Shown: positions 23,968 to 26,071 of the stretch, in pieces
Position numbering within the stretch: position 1 is the stretch's first letter
Layout: the number at the start of each line of letters is the position of its first letter
Assembly: GCA_964370375.1 (NCBI GenBank)
Contig: CAYJIX010000032.1
Span: 1 to 26,071, forward strand
DNA: 26,071 bases
Reading direction: 5' to 3'
Source of the DNA: CAYJIX01 sp964370375
GTDB lineage: Bacteria > Desulfobacterota > Desulfovibrionia > Desulfovibrionales > Desulfovibrionaceae
Translations under genes and position numbers: made by a program
The notes under the pieces: model-generated
What the model was told of the DNA's origin: nothing
The model's database searches: none
The model's input: only the letters and a program-made list of their open reading frames with translations

Positions 23968-24022
23968 TGCTCTTTATATTTGGACCACTCGTTCCTTGCA
24001 CTCTTTGCTCTTGATTTGCGTA
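23968..24022 (-). repeat. 39-bp-period degenerate repeat, copy B
   Basis: Box 1 (TGCTCTTTATATTTGG, 23968-23983, one base shorter) and box 2 (TGCTCTTGATTTGCGTA, 24006-24022) flank a 22-nt spacer with ACTCGTTCCTTG. The orientation is the same as in copies A and C, and the flank GCGT before TGCTCT is shared with copy A. The region after box 2 is weakly similar to the spacer. Confidence 0.65.
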
Positions 24023-24033
24023 ACCTGTGCTTC

Positions 24034-24049
24034 GTTTACGAGTGTAAAC
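24034..24049. promoter_or_regulatory. Inverted repeat GTTTAC-N4-GTAAAC, candidate operator
   Basis: A perfect 6-bp dyad with a 4-nt centre, beside repeat copy B and about 240 bp before the dehydrogenase gene. The form is that of a site for a dimeric regulator, but no regulator gene is adjacent. It may be only a small hairpin. Confidence 0.35.
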
Positions 24050-24290
24050 AACTGCCTTAAAATCCTATGAAGGGGTTATTATTACATCTTTTTACGAAAC
24101 GGATTTTTCAACAGGCAGCTAATATGTGGACAGGCAGCTTTTTCTGTTGCAGGGGATGGCTTGAGGGCATATATTGGGCAGGGATTTTAGAGGTGGAATT
24201 GTGCACAAGTGCGCCAAAGTCAGTCTATGCGCAACTTTCTTGTGTTTTTTGGATTGACTAAAAATACCGCAGATGAGGAGGAAAAGGATC

Positions 24291-25205
24291 ATGCGAATAG
24301 CCATCACCACAATGTCGTTTGGAAGGTACAGCGAAGAACCGCTGAATCTGCTACGCGAAGCTGGTGTTGAATATATACTTAATGATAAGGGGCGCGGCCT
24401 CACTGAGGATGAAAGCATTCAAATGCTCAAAGGCTGTGTTGGTGTAGCTGCCGGCGCAGAACCATTAACAAAGAAATTTATTGACGCATGCCCTAATATT
24501 AAAGTCATTTCGCGCTGTGGTACCAATACCGACAACGTGGATGTTGCCTATGCTTCCAGTAAAGGTATTCATGTATGCTGCACACCTGATGGCCCAACGT
24601 TTGCCGTGGCAGAGCTTGCTATAGGCATGATGCTCAATCTTTTGCGCCATTTGTCTGTGATGGATCGCGAGGTTCATAATGGCATCTGGAAAAAATATAT
24701 GGGCAGCTTGTTGTATTGTAAAAGAGTGGGTATCGTGGGCTTTGGACGTATAGGCAGGGCCCTTGCCGAGAGGCTTTTGCCTTTTGGTGTTGAAATCGCG
24801 TTTTGCGATCCTTTGGTTGAGCAGCCTGAACATGGTAAAATTGGTAAAATGTCCCTTGAAGAGCTTATGAGCTGGGCAGATATAGTGACCCTGCATTGTC
24901 CAAAGCCGGAAAATGGGCAACCACTCCTTGATGCCGGCAAGCTATCGTTAATGCGTACAGGTGGGTTTGTGATCAACGTGGCCCGTGGTGGCCTTGTTGA
25001 TGAAAAAGCTGTTTACGGGATGCTAAAAGCAGGTCACCTGGCTGGAGTTGCTTTGGATGTTTTTGCAAAGGAACCTTACGTGGGGCCCTTGCAAGAGTTA
25101 GATAACGTGATACTCACTCCGCGGATAGCCTCGTTTGCCAGAGAGTCTAGGGTTATCATGGAAGTGGACACCATCAAAAACCTTTTAGCTGTCATTGGAT
25201 CCTAG
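24291..25205 (+). CDS. D-isomer-specific 2-hydroxyacid dehydrogenase family protein, altered active site
   Basis: A cytosolic NAD-dependent oxidoreductase of 304 residues. The N-terminal half forms the flavodoxin-like catalytic domain, with SRCGTNTDNVDV (74-85). The Rossmann motif is GIVGFGRIG (147-155) with Asp173 after the second strand, and NVARGGLVDEKA (229-240) carries the catalytic Arg232. Glu261 (KEP) is present. The expected His of TPHIA is Arg278 (TPRIAS), and the codon is clearly CGG. The His-Glu pair that does acid/base chemistry is therefore broken, so the activity may be altered or lost. The ATG at 24291 follows GGAGGAAAAGG. An ATG at 24273 would start inside that ribosome site. 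The next gene starts 1 bp after the stop, so the two act together. Substrate unknown; phosphoglycerate dehydrogenase is the nearest common name. Confidence 0.88.
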   Translation: MRIAITTMSFGRYSEEPLNLLREAGVEYILNDKGRGLTEDESIQMLKGCVGVAAGAEPLTKKFIDACPNIKVISRCGTNTDNVDVAYASSKGIHVCCTPDGPTFAVAELAIGMMLNLLRHLSVMDREVHNGIWKKYMGSLLYCKRVGIVGFGRIGRALAERLLPFGVEIAFCDPLVEQPEHGKIGKMSLEELMSWADIVTLHCPKPENGQPLLDAGKLSLMRTGGFVINVARGGLVDEKAVYGMLKAGHLAGVALDVFAKEPYVGPLQELDNVILTPRIASFARESRVIMEVDTIKNLLAVIGS

Positions 25206-25206
25206 C

Positions 25207-25848
25207 ATGGCGTTGGCCCTTATTGTGTTTGATTTTGACGGGGTTATCCTAGAATCAGTTGATGCCAAGGCAGAAGCTTTTGCAAAAGTCGCAGAACCTT
25301 TTGGAAAAAAAGCACAAGACGAACTAAACCTGTATCATAAACTTCATGGCGGAGTAAGCAGGGTAGAAAAGTTTGAATGGTTGTACCAAACCTTTGTGGG
25401 GCGTCCTGCGAGCGATGCTGAAATAAAAAAGCTATGCCAACAGTTTGTGGACTACGCCATAGACAGTGTGCTCAACGCACCCATGGTGCCCGGTGCGCTT
25501 GAAATCCTAGCACGTTGGCATGGCAAAGTGCCCATGGTTGTATGTTCTGGAACTCCGCATGACGAATTGCATAGAGTGGTAGAGGCTCACGGGCTCACAC
25601 ATTTTTTTACCAAACTGTATGGCACGCCGCCAGCAAAGGAGGCGCTTTTACGTCAAGCTGTGCATGATGCGCAGGTTGACCCTGCCGAAGTGGTTATGGT
25701 TGGAGATTCAAGCACAGACCTTGACGCTGCAGAGGCTGTTGGAACACTTTTTTATGGACGCGGGAAACAGTATGCAGGGACAGCATGGCCTTGGGGGCAT
25801 GATTTGACAGAGCTTGATACATGGCTTCAAGGGCAAGCTGCCATATGA
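25207..25848 (+). CDS. HAD-family hydrolase (phosphatase)
   Basis: A cytosolic HAD subfamily IA phosphatase of 213 residues with the four motifs intact: DFDGVI (9-14, nucleophile Asp9 and acid/base Asp11), Ser114 in VVCSGTP, Lys144 in PPAKEALL, and VGDSSTDLDAA (165-175, Asp167 and Asp171). The helical cap lies about 20-95. It most resembles phosphoglycolate phosphatase and similar sugar-phosphate phosphatases, but the substrate cannot be read. The ATG at 25207 is 1 bp after the dehydrogenase stop, implying translational coupling. The pair may act in sequence on a phosphorylated hydroxyacid, as in serine or surface-sugar synthesis. This is inference. Confidence 0.9.
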   Translation: MALALIVFDFDGVILESVDAKAEAFAKVAEPFGKKAQDELNLYHKLHGGVSRVEKFEWLYQTFVGRPASDAEIKKLCQQFVDYAIDSVLNAPMVPGALEILARWHGKVPMVVCSGTPHDELHRVVEAHGLTHFFTKLYGTPPAKEALLRQAVHDAQVDPAEVVMVGDSSTDLDAAEAVGTLFYGRGKQYAGTAWPWGHDLTELDTWLQGQAAI

Positions 25849-25873
25849 CAGGCTGCCCAAAAAGGGCTGCCTG
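25849..25873. repeat. Hairpin at the end of the HAD gene
   Basis: CAGGC-T-GCCC (25849-25858) pairs with GGGC-T-GCCTG (25864-25873) around AAAAA, with one T/T mismatch. No T-run follows, so this is not a standard terminator. It starts at the base after the HAD stop codon. Confidence 0.5.
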
Positions 25874-25997
25874 GGGTGTCAGCTGGACAATTTTTGTCGG
25901 GTCATGGGGGAAAGAACCCCACTCCCCTCCAAAAACTTTCCGCTTTCTACCATCCGGCCCTTTTTGAACAGAATATATGACGCTTGGTCGCGCGAGT

Positions 25998-26071
25998 TGC
26001 TCTCGATTTGCGTAATTGCTCGTGCCTCGCAATCTCTGCTCTCTGTATCCGTACGGCTCATTCTTCGCCTA
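25998..26071 (-). repeat. 39-bp-period degenerate repeat, copy C, running off the window
   Basis: Box 1 TGCTCTCGATTTGCGTA (25998-26014), a 22-nt spacer (26015-26036) and box 2 TGCTCTCTGTATCCGTA (26037-26053). Box 2 here is identical to box 1 of copy A. The sequence after box 2 (26054-26071, with GGCTCATTCTTCGCCTA) again resembles the spacer, so a third unit probably continues past the edge. This is the most complete of the three copies. Confidence 0.7.

Larger units (their letters stand above)
23787..24290. other. Gene-free region with repeat copy B and a candidate operator
   Basis: No supported gene. It separates the divergent zinc-ribbon/Yip1 and dehydrogenase genes. It holds repeat copy B (23968-24022), a hairpin GTTTAC/GTAAAC (24034-24049) and a perfect palindrome TTGTGCACAA (24199-24208). 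I found no clear -35/-10 pair at sensible distance for the dehydrogenase, although TTGACT occurs at 24254-24259. Confidence 0.5.

Noticed and set aside
24067..24261. 64-codon plus-strand frame
   Set aside because: No ribosome site and no homology seen. Lies in gene-free DNA after the repeat.
25694..26032. 112- and 60-codon minus-strand frames at the end
   Set aside because: Overlap the HAD gene and repeat copy C. The peptides reflect the repeat rather than a protein.

Overview
The window looks like chromosomal DNA of a Desulfovibrionaceae-type (Desulfobacterota) sulfate reducer with moderate GC content (judged by eye, not computed). The main reason is the minus-strand block rpsB, tsf, glycosyltransferase, pyrH, frr, uppS, cdsA, dxr, rseP, tsaB, together with the very large hybrid histidine kinase and the XRE-cupin/acyl-CoA ligase pair. 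I see no tRNA, rRNA, CRISPR array, transposase or phage gene.

Layout. 1-506 is a gene-free island holding a 39-bp-period repeat, a string of perfect hairpins and a strong terminator. 507-2929 (minus) is a two-gene sugar-nucleotide operon: a UDP-glucuronate 4-epimerase-like enzyme followed by UDP-glucose dehydrogenase, giving UDP-GlcA and UDP-GalA for surface polysaccharide. 3066-6797 (minus) is an orphan 1243-residue hybrid sensor kinase. 6798-7310 is AT-rich and gene-free. 7311-16315 (minus) is the long housekeeping block: ribosomal protein S2 and EF-Ts, a family 2 glycosyltransferase, UMP kinase and ribosome recycling factor, then undecaprenyl and phospholipid precursor synthesis, the MEP-pathway enzyme Dxr, the site-2 protease RseP and the t6A factor TsaB. 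It starts from a good sigma-70-like promoter (TTGACA-N17-TAGATT) upstream of rpsB and is punctuated by several perfect hairpins between genes. 16598-17038 (minus) is an RlpA-like secreted protein.

17262-21655 is plus strand: an XRE-cupin regulator with an acyl-CoA ligase, a shikimate-kinase-like enzyme that lacks shikimate-binding signatures (possibly a homoserine kinase), and aspartase ending at a textbook terminator. 21854-23786 (minus) is a tightly packed pair, a zinc-ribbon/Yip1 membrane protein and a lipoprotein. 24291-25848 (plus) is a coupled pair: a D-2-hydroxyacid dehydrogenase whose catalytic His position is Arg, and a HAD phosphatase. The 39-bp repeat recurs at 23968-24022 and 25998-26071.

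Most of the window is conserved core genome. The less expected signals are the recurring 39-bp-period noncoding repeat, the hairpin-rich island at 104-360, the perfect inverted repeats between housekeeping genes, and two enzymes with altered active-site motifs. I do not see a clear new multigene defence or mobile system.
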